NCBI RefSeq assembly: GCF_026341775.1
Contig: NZ_JAPEOB010000004.1
Location: 1-64,000, forward strand
DNA: 64,000 nt
From: Streptomyces sp. NBC_00654
GTDB lineage: Bacteria; Actinomycetota; Actinomycetes; Streptomycetales; Streptomycetaceae
Direction of reading: 5' to 3'
The position numbers and the translations under genes are program-made. The first letter of the stretch is position 1; each line of letters begins with the position of its first letter. A model generated the notes under the pieces. It was not told the origin of the DNA. It worked only from the letters and a program-made list of their open reading frames with translations, and did no database searches. This document shows positions 16,752 through 25,595 of this stretch, piece after piece.

Positions 16752-17675
16752 TCAGGCGCGGCACTCCGGCAGACCGCCGTGGAACTCGCACATCTCCTTG
16801 AACGACCCGGATACGTCGATCCGGGCCCCCGGTGGCAGTCCCTCCAGCTCGGCGTAGGCGCGATGGAGGTTGCCGACGAGGCGTTCCGGGTCGGTCAGGG
16901 CGGCGTACGGGCCCGGCTGGGCCCGCCGGGCAGCCTCGAGCGGGGACAGACCGGCCAGCAGGCCGTCCTGCGCCAGTCCTCGGCACCATCGCAGGTACTC
17001 CTCGGTTTGGTCCAGCAACTCCGGGCCTCCGACCGCGCCGTGGCCCGGCACCACCACCCGGGGCCGCAGCGCGCGCATCCGGGCCATGGCCTGTAGCGAA
17101 CCGGCCACGGACCCCATGAGCACGTACGGCGTGACGCCCGACCAGACCACGTCACCGGTGAACAGCACACGCCGCTCGGGAACCCAGACGGCGACGTCGG
17201 TCGCCGTGTGAGCGGGTCCGATGTGCAGTAGCTCCACGCGCGGACCGGCTCTGCCCAGGTGCAGCGTGAGTGCGGTGCGGAAGGTCAGCGTCGGCAGGGC
17301 GAGGGGGGTCTCGCCCCACGCGACCTGCGGCCACAGGCCGCGCAGGCCCAGTCCCGCCTCCGCCATGTCGGCGCGGGTCCCCTCGTGCGCGACGATGGTC
17401 GCCCGCGGCGCGAAGAGGCTGTTGCCGAAGACGTGGTCGCCGTGGAAGTGGGTGTTGACGACGATGTCCGGGCCGCCCCCGGCGACCGCGTCGACCTGGT
17501 CTGCCAGGTGCCTGGTACGGGCTTCGGTAGCGGCGGTGTCCACCAGCACGGAGGCTTCGGGGCCGACGACGAGTCCGGCGTTGTTCAGGCACCAGCCGCC
17601 CGGAAGCTGGAGATAGGCGTACACGCCGTCGGCGAGCCGGGTCAGCCGTCCGGGCGGGGCGACGACGCCGGTCAC
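16752..17675 (-). CDS. MBL-fold polyketide cyclase/thioesterase (ActIV-like)
   Basis: A 307-residue metallo-beta-lactamase-fold protein with the metal motif THFHGDH (His 76, His 78, Asp 80, His 81), a GPAHTATD second-shell strand and a late PGHGAVGG. In the actinorhodin pathway ActIV, of this fold, is the cyclase/thioesterase that closes a later ring and releases the chain. The neighbours here (ActIII-like ketoreductase, flavin reductase, ActVA-like monooxygenase) support that role over antibiotic resistance. The GTG start at 17675 overlaps the TGA of the flavin reductase gene, so they are co-translated. Confidence 0.8.
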   Translation of the reverse strand: MTGVVAPPGRLTRLADGVYAYLQLPGGWCLNNAGLVVGPEASVLVDTAATEARTRHLADQVDAVAGGGPDIVVNTHFHGDHVFGNSLFAPRATIVAHEGTRADMAEAGLGLRGLWPQVAWGETPLALPTLTFRTALTLHLGRAGPRVELLHIGPAHTATDVAVWVPERRVLFTGDVVWSGVTPYVLMGSVAGSLQAMARMRALRPRVVVPGHGAVGGPELLDQTEEYLRWCRGLAQDGLLAGLSPLEAARRAQPGPYAALTDPERLVGNLHRAYAELEGLPPGARIDVSGSFKEMCEFHGGLPECRA

Positions 17676-18235
17676 GGCCGTACCCCGGGCGGGTCGGGCA
17701 GGGCTGTGTAGCCGCCGCCGTGGAAGACGAGGGGCTGCCGGCCCGACGCGCCGCCGGAGACGGCGACCACCCGGCCGACGAGCAGCGCATGGTCCCCGGC
17801 CTCGAACTCGTGGTGAAGCTCGCACTCGAACCAGGCAGCCGCCGAGGGGACCACGGCGTTCCCCGTGATGCCGGGCACGCCACCGAGGCGTCTCATGGCA
17901 GTGGCGCCCTCAGGCCGGTCCGGTAGGCAGAACTCCCGTGCCAGGTCGTGCTGGTCACTGTTCAGCACACTGACCGCGTAGCCGCCGTGGGCCCGCACGC
18001 GCGGCCGCATCCGGCCGTCCGCCTTGACGGACACCAGGATCAGCAGCGGGTCCAGGGAGACGGAGGTCAGGCTGTTGAGGGTCATGACGACCAGGTCGTC
18101 GTCCCGGCCGCACGTGAGCAGGGTCACCCCGGTGGGGAAGCAGCCCATCGTCGCCCGGAAGACTGCCGCGTCCGGACGCGTCTGTGTGGTGGCGACCGGA
18201 TTCGTCATCGTTTCGCTCCGGATAGTGGGAGTCAT
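17672..18235 (-). CDS. Flavin reductase (ActVB-like)
   Basis: A 187-residue flavin:NAD(P)H reductase-domain protein (HpaC/ActVB group): FRATMGCFPTGVTLLT near the N-terminus, then NSLTSVSLDPLLILVSV, and HALLVGRVV with GGGYTAL at the end. It would supply reduced FMN to the monooxygenase encoded at 19710. ATG 18235 overlaps the ketoreductase stop (TGATG); an internal ATG nine codons on is the alternative start. Confidence 0.9.
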   Translation of the reverse strand: MTPTIRSETMTNPVATTQTRPDAAVFRATMGCFPTGVTLLTCGRDDDLVVMTLNSLTSVSLDPLLILVSVKADGRMRPRVRAHGGYAVSVLNSDQHDLAREFCLPDRPEGATAMRRLGGVPGITGNAVVPSAAAWFECELHHEFEAGDHALLVGRVVAVSGGASGRQPLVFHGGGYTALPDPPGVRP

Positions 18236-19026
18236 CAGTAGTTGCCGAGTCCACCGCAGACGTTGAGTGCCTGGGCCGTGATCGCGGCGGCGGCGTCCGT
18301 CGTCAGGTAGCCCACGAGCCCGGCGACCTCCTCCGGTGACACATAGCGCCCCATGGGGATCCGCCCTTCGAACCGGCTCCGGATCTCCTCTTCGCTGACG
18401 CCGTGGTAAGAGGCGTGTCCCTGGCGGACGCGTTCGGCCATGGGGGTCTCGACGAAGCCGGGGCAGACGGCGTTCACGGTGACGCCGGTGCGGGCCAGTT
18501 CCAGGCCGACGGCCTTGGTGAAGCCGACCACGCCGTGCTTGGACGCCGAGTAGGGGGCGGCCAGCGCCACGCCCTGCTTGCCGCCCGTGGAGGCAATGTT
18601 GATCACTCGCCCCCAGCCGGCTTCGACCATTCCGCCCCTGGCCAGCACTTCGCGGGTGACCCTGAAGACACCGTGCAGGTTGGTGTCGATCACGTCGAAC
18701 CATGTGGCGTCGTCGAGCCGCGCGGTCTCGCCGCCGCCGTTGCGTCCCGCGTTGTTGACCAGCACGCCGATCGGTCCGTGGGCGGCGACCGCGTCCGCCA
18801 CGGCCGCCCGCACCTGCTCCGTCGAGGTGACGTCGCATACCGTGCCTGAAACCTCCAGTCCTTCCTCACGCAGCCTCTTCACGAGGCCACGCACGTTCTC
18901 CGCACTGCGTGCGCACCCGAAGACCGCCATGCCCTGGCGGGCCAGCAGCTCGGTCACGGCCAGGCCGATCCCGCTGGTCGCACCAGTGACGAGGGCCACC
19001 CGGCGTTCCATGCCTGTCATCGTCAT
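18235..19026 (-). CDS. Polyketide C-9 ketoreductase (ActIII-like)
   Basis: A 263-residue SDR strongly resembling ActIII: TGATSGIG cofactor motif, NNAGRNGGGE, ASTGGKQGV, catalytic YSASK, CPGFVETPMAERV and the C-terminus ITAQALNVCGGLGNY. It reduces the C-9 carbonyl of the nascent poly-beta-ketone before aromatisation, using NADPH. ATG 19026 follows GGGAGAG. It is the first gene of a minus-strand operon with the flavin reductase and MBL cyclase. The didomain aromatase at 49201 is the usual partner for a reduced chain. Confidence 0.97.
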   Translation of the reverse strand: MTMTGMERRVALVTGATSGIGLAVTELLARQGMAVFGCARSAENVRGLVKRLREEGLEVSGTVCDVTSTEQVRAAVADAVAAHGPIGVLVNNAGRNGGGETARLDDATWFDVIDTNLHGVFRVTREVLARGGMVEAGWGRVINIASTGGKQGVALAAPYSASKHGVVGFTKAVGLELARTGVTVNAVCPGFVETPMAERVRQGHASYHGVSEEEIRSRFEGRIPMGRYVSPEEVAGLVGYLTTDAAAAITAQALNVCGGLGNY

Positions 19027-19212
19027 CCTGCTCTCCCGCCATCGACAGTCCGCCGTGCACGACCGTGGCAACGTCTGCTTGCGCGGGTCTCGAAACGGGC
19101 TGGAGGCCCCGGCCGGTCGAGCACGGTTCGACGGTGCGTCGAGGCCCCGGCGCAAGAGTGGACGACGTCCGTACGCGCGGGCACCGCGCCGCCCGGAGTT
19201 GAGGAGTTTTCG
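19027..19212. promoter_or_regulatory. Divergent promoter region
   Basis: This 186-bp gap separates the divergent ketoreductase operon (minus) and SRPBCC operon (plus), so promoters for both must lie here or nearby. I see no clear -35/-10 pair. Confidence 0.4.
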
Positions 19213-19677
19213 ATGCCCGAAGAGATCCCTGACGTCAGGAAGTCGGTCGTTGTAGCAGCGTCCATGGAGCACTGCTTCGAGGTCTTCACCCAGCGTCCCG
19301 CCGACTGGTGGCCGCCCTCACACGTACTGGTGAGGAAGGAGCGCGCGGGTCTGGCCTTCGAGCCCTTCGTCGGCGGCCGCTACTACGAGTGGGACGTCGA
19401 CGGCGCCGAGATCGCCTGGGGCCGCATCCTGGAATGGGATCCGCCGCACCGGCTCGCCATGACCTGGCGGATCGACGGCCGCTGGCAGCCCGTTCCGGAC
19501 GACGACCGGGCCAGCGAGATCGAGGTCGACTTCACCGCGGCCGGCAGCGGAGGCACACGGGTGGAGCTGGCGCACGTCAAGCTGCACCGGCACGGCGACG
19601 GCGCGTGGAACATCCACAAAGCACTGGACGGCCCGGACCCGGGAGAGACTCTGGCCCGTTTCGCGAACGCCATCTGA
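19213..19677 (+). CDS. SRPBCC (START/AHSA1-like) domain protein
   Basis: A 154-residue helix-grip protein: VRKSVVVAASMEHCFEVFT strand-helix start, PFVGGRYYEWD, GRILEWDPPHRLAMTWRI and a long C-terminal helix region, matching AHSA1-type SRPBCC proteins. In polyketide clusters such proteins act as cyclases or carry hydrophobic intermediates. ATG 19213 has GAGGAG upstream. It is the first gene of the operon leading to the FMN monooxygenase and the second SnoaL-like protein. Confidence 0.82.
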   Translation: MPEEIPDVRKSVVVAASMEHCFEVFTQRPADWWPPSHVLVRKERAGLAFEPFVGGRYYEWDVDGAEIAWGRILEWDPPHRLAMTWRIDGRWQPVPDDDRASEIEVDFTAAGSGGTRVELAHVKLHRHGDGAWNIHKALDGPDPGETLARFANAI

Positions 19678-19709
19678 CCCGTCACAACGGCCGGCAGGAA
19701 GGGCACGAG

Positions 19710-20825
19710 ATGTACGAGGCCACCCCACGGAGCGCCGAACCGACCGGCCCTGTCGAGAAGTTGTGCACCCTCGCCGCACAGCAGGCCGATACCGCCGACC
19801 ACACCGGCCGGCTCGCGCCGGAGGTCACCGACTCCCTCCGGGAGGCCGGGTTCGCCCGGCATTTCGTGGCCACCCGGTGGAGCGGCTCCGAAGGATCGTT
19901 CGCCGACCTCACGCGGGCGGTCGTCGCCCTGGGGCAGGCGTGTCCGGCCACCGCCTGGTGTGCGTCGCTGAGCGCTTACTCCGCGCGATTCGCCTGCCAC
20001 CTTCCGCCCGAGGGACAACAGGCGCTGTGGGAGGGGGGGCCGGACACCGTGATCGCGACGGCGCTGATGCCTGGCGGACGAGCCGAGGCCGCCGGGGGCA
20101 GCTGGCGGCTGGCGGGCCGGTGGAGTTACGTCAGCGGCATCGACTTCGCCGACTGGGTCCTGCTCTGCGCCACCGTGGACTGCGGTGACGGGGCTCCCCG
20201 GCTGAGGTTCTTCGCCCTTCCCCGGGGCATGTACACGGTTCACGGTGACTGGGACAGCGTCGGCATGCGGGCGACTGCCAGTCACACCGTCGTCGTGGAC
20301 TCCGTCACCGTCCCGGACCATCTGACGTTCGACCGGAGTGTCATGATCACCGGAAGCAATCCGCACTCCGACGTCCCCGCCCACAGCGTGCCGTTCCAGG
20401 CGGTGGGCGGACTGACCTTCATCGCACCGGTGATCGGCGCGGGGATCGGCGCGCTGAGCGCCTTCGCCGCCGGTCTCACCGGACGTCGGCGTACAGCGGC
20501 CAACGAGTCAGCTCTGGTACGTGCCTCGGGTCGGGTCGACGCCGCACGCCACCTCGTCGAAGAGAACACCCGGGTGCTCGACGAGCGGTGGTTCACGCCC
20601 GACCACATGGCGCGCAACGAACGCAACGCCACCTACGCCGCGGAGGCTGTCAGGGAAGCCGTCGGTCTTCTCATCTCCGCAGCGGGCACCGCGGGTCTCG
20701 GGTCCCGGCATCCGCTGCAGCGGTTCTGGCGGGACGTCACCTCCGCGACGAGCCATGTGGCACTGCAGTACGACACTGCGGCCAGGAAGAACTACTCGGC
20801 GGTACTCGCTGGACCGGCGCGGTGA
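19710..20825 (+). CDS. FMNH2-dependent monooxygenase (ActVA-ORF5 / HpaB-like)
   Basis: A 371-residue protein with an acyl-CoA-dehydrogenase fold, the oxygenase half of a two-component flavin system. It shows ACPATAWCASL, WRLAGRWSYVSGIDFADW and GMRATASHTVVVDSVTVP, typical of ActVA-ORF5, which hydroxylates aromatic polyketide rings. Its reductase partner is most likely the product of 17672-18235 on the other strand. ATG 19710 has GGAAGG upstream. It probably introduces one or more ring hydroxyls on the anthraquinone core. Confidence 0.88.
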   Translation: MYEATPRSAEPTGPVEKLCTLAAQQADTADHTGRLAPEVTDSLREAGFARHFVATRWSGSEGSFADLTRAVVALGQACPATAWCASLSAYSARFACHLPPEGQQALWEGGPDTVIATALMPGGRAEAAGGSWRLAGRWSYVSGIDFADWVLLCATVDCGDGAPRLRFFALPRGMYTVHGDWDSVGMRATASHTVVVDSVTVPDHLTFDRSVMITGSNPHSDVPAHSVPFQAVGGLTFIAPVIGAGIGALSAFAAGLTGRRRTAANESALVRASGRVDAARHLVEENTRVLDERWFTPDHMARNERNATYAAEAVREAVGLLISAAGTAGLGSRHPLQRFWRDVTSATSHVALQYDTAARKNYSAVLAGPAR

Positions 20826-21017
20826 GGGCCCCGTTCGCCGACCGGGCGACGTGGCAGATCAGGAGAGACGGCGAGGGGCAGGCTTCGCCAGGCAGACGGC
20901 GGTCGGCCCGTGGTGGCCCTAGCAGCGTTCCAGGGCCGGTCCAGCCCACCGCACGAAGGTGAGGAGCGGCGCGCGAGGCCGGGACCTGCACGTACTCCGA
21001 GGTCATGAGGAGATCAG

Positions 21018-21548
21018 GTGACACACGCATCGCAGCGTTCCGTTCGGCGGGTCAACGCGGAACTCTACGTCGATGTCCTGCAGTTCTACGCCCGGCAGAT
21101 GCCGTTGCTGGAGGAGCGGCGTCTGGAGGAGTTCCTGGAGACGATGACCGAGGACGGCTCCATCGAACACGTGCCCAACGGTTGGCGGATCGAGGGCAGG
21201 AGCGCCCTGCTCGCCGAGATGCGTGCTCGCCGGGGCGATCCCGGCCGGCCGCTGGTCGGGGAGGTGTCAGCGCGTCAGGCGCGGGGGGACGACGTGGCCT
21301 ACTACGACGGGATCGTCTACCGGTACTGGTTCGACAGGATGCGCATCGAGCCGGAGTCGGACGACGTCCTGAGGGTTGGCTACCAGGCGATGGTCAGCAT
21401 GACGGACGCCACCGGCAAGGTGAGCTTCGAGCCGACGACGACGGTCGAGGACGTACTGGTCCGCCATGACGGCGAGTGGTACACGCGGTCGCGACGGGTC
21501 ACCCACGACTCGCCCAACTGGGCCGACAAGATCCATAACCCGTCGTGA
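21018..21548 (+). CDS. SnoaL/NTF2-like protein (2 of 2)
   Basis: A 176-residue paralogue of the product of 15109-15552, with the same opening (VLQFYARQMPLLE, then EEFLETMTEDGSIEHV) and the same late strand (TTTVEDVLVRHDG). GTG 21018 follows AGGAG. It is about 30 residues longer than the other, with an insertion before YWFDRMRIE. It sits between the FMN monooxygenase and a P450, so it probably works on an oxidised intermediate, as a cyclase or in pyran or ketal formation. The reaction is not known. Confidence 0.82.
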   Translation: MTHASQRSVRRVNAELYVDVLQFYARQMPLLEERRLEEFLETMTEDGSIEHVPNGWRIEGRSALLAEMRARRGDPGRPLVGEVSARQARGDDVAYYDGIVYRYWFDRMRIEPESDDVLRVGYQAMVSMTDATGKVSFEPTTTVEDVLVRHDGEWYTRSRRVTHDSPNWADKIHNPS

Positions 21549-21625
21549 CCGGGTGCCCGGCTCTCATTCCGACGTTCCCAGCCGCATGCCCACCGGTAGT
21601 CGACACCAACGGAGGTGCCACGATC

Positions 21626-22846
21626 GTGTCATCGTCTCAAGAACCCGAGGTCTTCCCCTTCGAGGGCTCCTCCTACAGGGGGCCGGACCCCCGGTACGCC
21701 CGGTGGCGGGCCCAGGAGCCGGTGAAACGCGTCCGTACGGCGGGCGGGGTGGATGCCTGGCTCGTCACCCGGTATGAGGACGTGCGGGCGGCCCAGGCCG
21801 ACCCCCGTCTGAGCAGGGCCCTGGCCTGCGGCCCCGGCGCTCCCCGGATCGGCGGCACCATGTACACGACTCCCGACATGATCATTTCCATGGACTCGCC
21901 CGAACACTCCCGCCTGCGCAAGCTGGTGGCCGGGGCCTTCACAGGCCGCCGGGTCGAGCGGATGCGGCCGCGTGTGCAGTCGGTGCTGGACGAGCTGCTC
22001 GACGGTATCGAGGCCAAGGGTTCGCCGGCGGACCTCGTACCGCAGCTCACCCTCCCCTTTCCCCTGACGGTGATCGGCGAGCTGCTTGGCGTCCCGCCCG
22101 AGGACCTGCGGAAGTTCGAGGTGTGGGCCCGTGCCTTCGCCACCGTCGACGACCGGGCGGGTGGCGAGGCGTCGCTGGAGGGCCTGGCGAAACTGAGCGA
22201 GTACATCGTCGGCCTGATCGCGGACAAGCGGACCGGGCCGGCGGACGACATGCTGTCGGAGCTGATCGCGGCCCGTGACCAGGACGACCGGCTCAGCGAG
22301 CCGGAGCTGGTCACGTTCGGCTTCACTCTCATCGGCGCGGGTTTCGACACGACGGCCAATCAGCTCGCCAACTCGGTCCTGGCACTGATCGCGCGCCATC
22401 GCGACCAGTGGGACCTGCTGGTCGAGGACCCCGCCCGCGTCCCGGCCGCGGTGGACGAGCTTCTCCGTCACGTCAATCTGTTCGCCACGGACACGTCCGG
22501 CTTCCCGCGGATCGCGGCACAGGACATGGAGATCGGCGGTGTCAAAATCTCCGCCGGTGACGCGGTCCTTCTGTCGCTGGCCTCGGCGAACCGGGACGAG
22601 ACCGTTTTCGAGGATCCGGACCGCTTGGACCTGGGCCGGGTGCGCAACCCGCATCTGTCCTTCGGCCACGGTCTCCATCACTGCCTCGGCAAGCACCTCG
22701 GCCGGATGGAGATGGAGATCGCGCTGACCGGCCTGGTCCGGCGCCTGCCGGACCTGCGCCTGGCGGTGGACGAGGGGGAACTGCCCTGGCATGTGGGCGA
22801 GATCAACCACACCTTGACGTCCCTGCCGGTCACCTGGGGACCCTGA
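21626..22846 (+). CDS. Cytochrome P450 monooxygenase (2 of 4)
   Basis: A 406-residue P450 from GTG 21626 (GGAGG at 21611-21615); a longer reading from 21545 overlaps the preceding stop. The I-helix reads IGAGFDTTANQ, with GFDTT instead of the usual G(H/G)(E/D)TT, and the haem loop reads FGHGLHHCLGKHLGR. MDSPEHSRLRKL is the usual C-helix region. The Phe in place of the usual His in the oxygen-activation motif is a mild oddity also seen in some biosynthetic P450s. It probably acts on the same intermediate as the flanking FMN monooxygenase and SnoaL-like protein. Confidence 0.94.
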   Translation: MSSSQEPEVFPFEGSSYRGPDPRYARWRAQEPVKRVRTAGGVDAWLVTRYEDVRAAQADPRLSRALACGPGAPRIGGTMYTTPDMIISMDSPEHSRLRKLVAGAFTGRRVERMRPRVQSVLDELLDGIEAKGSPADLVPQLTLPFPLTVIGELLGVPPEDLRKFEVWARAFATVDDRAGGEASLEGLAKLSEYIVGLIADKRTGPADDMLSELIAARDQDDRLSEPELVTFGFTLIGAGFDTTANQLANSVLALIARHRDQWDLLVEDPARVPAAVDELLRHVNLFATDTSGFPRIAAQDMEIGGVKISAGDAVLLSLASANRDETVFEDPDRLDLGRVRNPHLSFGHGLHHCLGKHLGRMEMEIALTGLVRRLPDLRLAVDEGELPWHVGEINHTLTSLPVTWGP

Positions 22847-22930
22847 TCCCGTGGCCGAGACATCGCCGCCGTTGGTACGGCCGCGGACGGGCCCCGGGGC
22901 CGCCTGCGAACAGCTGACATCCTGGACGCC

Positions 22931-23953
22931 ATGAGTGAGACCTCAGCCCGATTACTGAAGTTGTTGTCCCTGCTGCAGACACCGCGGGAGTGGCCCGGCA
23001 GCGAACTCGCCGAACGCATGGGCGTCAGTCCCCGTACCATCCGCCGGGACATCGACCGCCTGCGTGACCTCGGGTATCCGGTCCACGCCACGAGAGGCGC
23101 GGTGGGCGGCTACCGTCTGGTCGCGGGAGCCGCCATGCCCCCACTCCTGCTGGACGACGACGAGGCCGTCGCCATCACCGTCGGACTGCGCACGGCGGCA
23201 CACGCGGTGGACGGCATCGAGGAGGCCGCCGTGCGGGCGCTGGTGAAGCTGGAGCAGGTCCTGCCGTCGCGTCTGCGGCACAGGGTGAGCGCCCTGGGTG
23301 CCGCAACCGTACCGTTGCCGGGTTACGGACCCGGGGTCGCCGCCGAGCATCTGACCGTGCTCGCCGCGGCCGTTGCCGGCCGGGAACAACTGCGATTCGC
23401 GTACCGGTCGGCATACGGCCGGCCCAGGCAGGAGCCGAGCCGGCCGCAGGACACCCAACGGCTCGTGGAACCTCACCGGCTGGTGTCGACCGGCCGCCGC
23501 TGGTACCTCGTGGCGTACGACAACGAACGTGAGGACTGGCGGACGTTCCGTGTCGACCGCATCCGGGGTCCGCGGCCGACGGGCGTACGCGTGCCAACTC
23601 GGTCCCTGCCGGTCGAGGACGCCGCCGCGTATGTCACCCACCGGCTCTCGGAGCTCGCTCCCCTCTACCGGGCTGTGGCCACCTTGTACGCCCCGGCGAG
23701 CGAGGTCGAGGACCGGCTCGGGGGCACCGGCGACGAACTCGAGGAACTGTCCGAACACAGCTGCCGGTTGCGCACGCAGGCGGATTCCCTGGGGTGGCTG
23801 GCGTTTCGGCTGGTGAGCATCGGATGCCCGTTTGACGTGCACGAACCGCCCGCTCTGGTGGCATACATGCGTGATCTGGGCGCCAGGGCCAGCCAGTCCG
23901 TCGACGGCTCCGCACGGCCTCCCGTGGGGCGGGCCATCTCGGACACCCCCTGA
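22931..23953 (+). CDS. WYL-domain transcriptional regulator
   Basis: A 340-residue regulator with an N-terminal DeoR-type winged helix (about 5-60: WPGSELAERMGVSPRTIRRD) and a central WYL domain (about 140-230, with RRWYLVAYDNEREDWRTFRVDRI), followed by a WCX-like C-terminal extension. WYL domains bind nucleic-acid or small ligands. It follows a P450 by 84 bp and precedes an exporter gene by 74 bp, so exporter control is plausible. Codon 8 is TTA (22952-22954), a sign of bldA-dependent timing. Confidence 0.9.
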   Translation: MSETSARLLKLLSLLQTPREWPGSELAERMGVSPRTIRRDIDRLRDLGYPVHATRGAVGGYRLVAGAAMPPLLLDDDEAVAITVGLRTAAHAVDGIEEAAVRALVKLEQVLPSRLRHRVSALGAATVPLPGYGPGVAAEHLTVLAAAVAGREQLRFAYRSAYGRPRQEPSRPQDTQRLVEPHRLVSTGRRWYLVAYDNEREDWRTFRVDRIRGPRPTGVRVPTRSLPVEDAAAYVTHRLSELAPLYRAVATLYAPASEVEDRLGGTGDELEELSEHSCRLRTQADSLGWLAFRLVSIGCPFDVHEPPALVAYMRDLGARASQSVDGSARPPVGRAISDTP

Positions 23954-24027
23954 CCTATATGGGGTCTAGCGTCGAAGCGTCCGTGGGACGACACCCCGCA
24001 CCCCTCAAATCTTCAGGAGCGAAGGCC

Positions 24028-25533
24028 ATGAACCCTGCCCAGGAGGCTCCTCCGGGCTCTGCCGAGGACCGGCGCCGATGGATCGCGCTGGCCGTAGTCC
24101 TGACCGCGTCCTTGCTGGACCTGGTCGACGCGACCATCGTCAACGTCGCGATCCCCGCTATCCAGCGGGACATCGACGCCTCGTACAGCGCTATCCAGTG
24201 GATCACGGGCGGCTACACCCTCGCGTTCGCCGTGGGTCTGATCACCGGCGGGCGGCTCGGCGACATCTGGGGCCGCAAGCGGGTCTTCCAGCTCTCCATG
24301 CTGGGCTTCACTGCGGCATCCGCCCTCTCCGGTCTGGCGATGGGCCCCGAGATGCTGATCGGCGCGCGTATCCTGCAGGGCCTCATGGCCGCCATGATGG
24401 TGCCGCAGGTGCTGTCGATCATCCATGTGACGTTCAGTCCCCAGGAGAGCGGTAGGGTCTACGGGCTGTTCGGCGCCATCAGCGGCATCGGCGCGGTGTC
24501 CGGACCGGTCATCGGTGCGCTGCTCGTCGAGGCGGATCTGTTTGGCCTTGGCTGGCGACCGATCTTCCTCATCAACCTCCCGATCGGCCTCGTCGGTCTG
24601 GTCCTGGGCCAGCGCTACCTCACCGAGTCAAAGGCGCCGCACGCCGTCCGTCTCGATCTCATCGGGGTCGCCCTGGCCTCGCTGAGTCTCCTGCTGCTGG
24701 TCTACCCGCTCACCCAGGGCAGGGAGGCGGGCTGGCCGGCCTGGAGCTTCGTGGCCATGTGCGCGAGCATCCCCGCCTTCGTCGTCTTCGTACTGCATCA
24801 GCGAGCCAGGATCCGCGCCGGTAGCACCCCGCTCATCGAGTTGTCGCTGTTCAGGATCAAGAGCTTCGCGGCCGGCATCACCGTTCAGTTGAGTTTCGGC
24901 ACCACGTTCGGCCTTTTCTCGCTCACCGGCGCCCTGTACATGCAGATCGGGCTCGGCTGGAGTGCGATCCACGCCGCTCTCACGAGCTTGATGTTCGGTG
25001 CCACAATGGCTTTGTCGACCAACGTCGCCATGCGAGTGCTGATGCCGAAGTACGGGCGCACGGTGCTCCAGGCCGGTGCCCTGCTGATGATCGCCGGGCT
25101 ATTCGGCTATTACTGGGTCGCCGACAGCCAGGGAATCGGCACCACGTCCTGGGAGCTGGCGCCGGTCATGGTCGTGGCGGGCTGGGCTCTTGGCATGATC
25201 ATGGCACCCTTGATGAGTGCGGTCCTGACCGACGTCCCGTTCCAGCACGCCGGCTCCGCTTCCGGACTGACCAACACCGTCAACCAGATGGGCATGGCGC
25301 TCGGTCTCGGCCTGGCCTCGGTGGCATACTTTGCCGTCGTCGACGACGCCACCGAGGCGGATCAGGCCAGTGGTGCCGCCTTCGTCGACGCTTTCATCAA
25401 CACGTTGTGGTGGGTGATCGGCGGCATGGTGCTCGCCTTCCTCCTCATGTTCGCGCTGCCCGCGATGAAGCCTGGCGCGAAGGCAAAGGAGCGGGAGGCC
25501 GTCCCCGAAGACGTCTCCGAGCCGACGCGCTGA
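24028..25533 (+). CDS. MFS drug exporter, DHA2 (14-TM) family (1 of 3)
   Basis: A 501-residue EmrB/QacA-type antiporter with about 14 membrane segments. It has the family motifs LDLVDATIVNVAIPAI in TM1, GRLGDIWGRKRVF in the loop between TM2 and TM3, and the motif C-like GAVSGPVIGALL. ATG 24028 follows AGGAGCG; an ATG at 23959 lacks an RBS. It probably exports the antibiotic or an intermediate. The upstream WYL regulator may control it. Confidence 0.93.
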   Translation: MNPAQEAPPGSAEDRRRWIALAVVLTASLLDLVDATIVNVAIPAIQRDIDASYSAIQWITGGYTLAFAVGLITGGRLGDIWGRKRVFQLSMLGFTAASALSGLAMGPEMLIGARILQGLMAAMMVPQVLSIIHVTFSPQESGRVYGLFGAISGIGAVSGPVIGALLVEADLFGLGWRPIFLINLPIGLVGLVLGQRYLTESKAPHAVRLDLIGVALASLSLLLLVYPLTQGREAGWPAWSFVAMCASIPAFVVFVLHQRARIRAGSTPLIELSLFRIKSFAAGITVQLSFGTTFGLFSLTGALYMQIGLGWSAIHAALTSLMFGATMALSTNVAMRVLMPKYGRTVLQAGALLMIAGLFGYYWVADSQGIGTTSWELAPVMVVAGWALGMIMAPLMSAVLTDVPFQHAGSASGLTNTVNQMGMALGLGLASVAYFAVVDDATEADQASGAAFVDAFINTLWWVIGGMVLAFLLMFALPAMKPGAKAKEREAVPEDVSEPTR

Positions 25534-25546
25534 GGACCCGTACGGT

Positions 25547-25579
25547 GGGCGGGCTCCGGCACTCGGCCGGGGCCCGCCC
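25547..25579. terminator. Bidirectional terminator hairpin
   Basis: A 14-bp stem (25547-25560 with 25566-25579, one G-U pair) and a 5-nt loop lie between the converging exporter and 3-ketoreductase genes. Confidence 0.75.
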
Positions 25580-25595
25580 AAGGCTCCGTGGAGAC

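Noticed and set aside
16752..17675. Beta-lactamase or antibiotic-resistance function for the MBL-fold gene
   Set aside because: Operon with an ActIII-like ketoreductase and flavin reductase points to an ActIV-like cyclase/thioesterase; no signal peptide is present.
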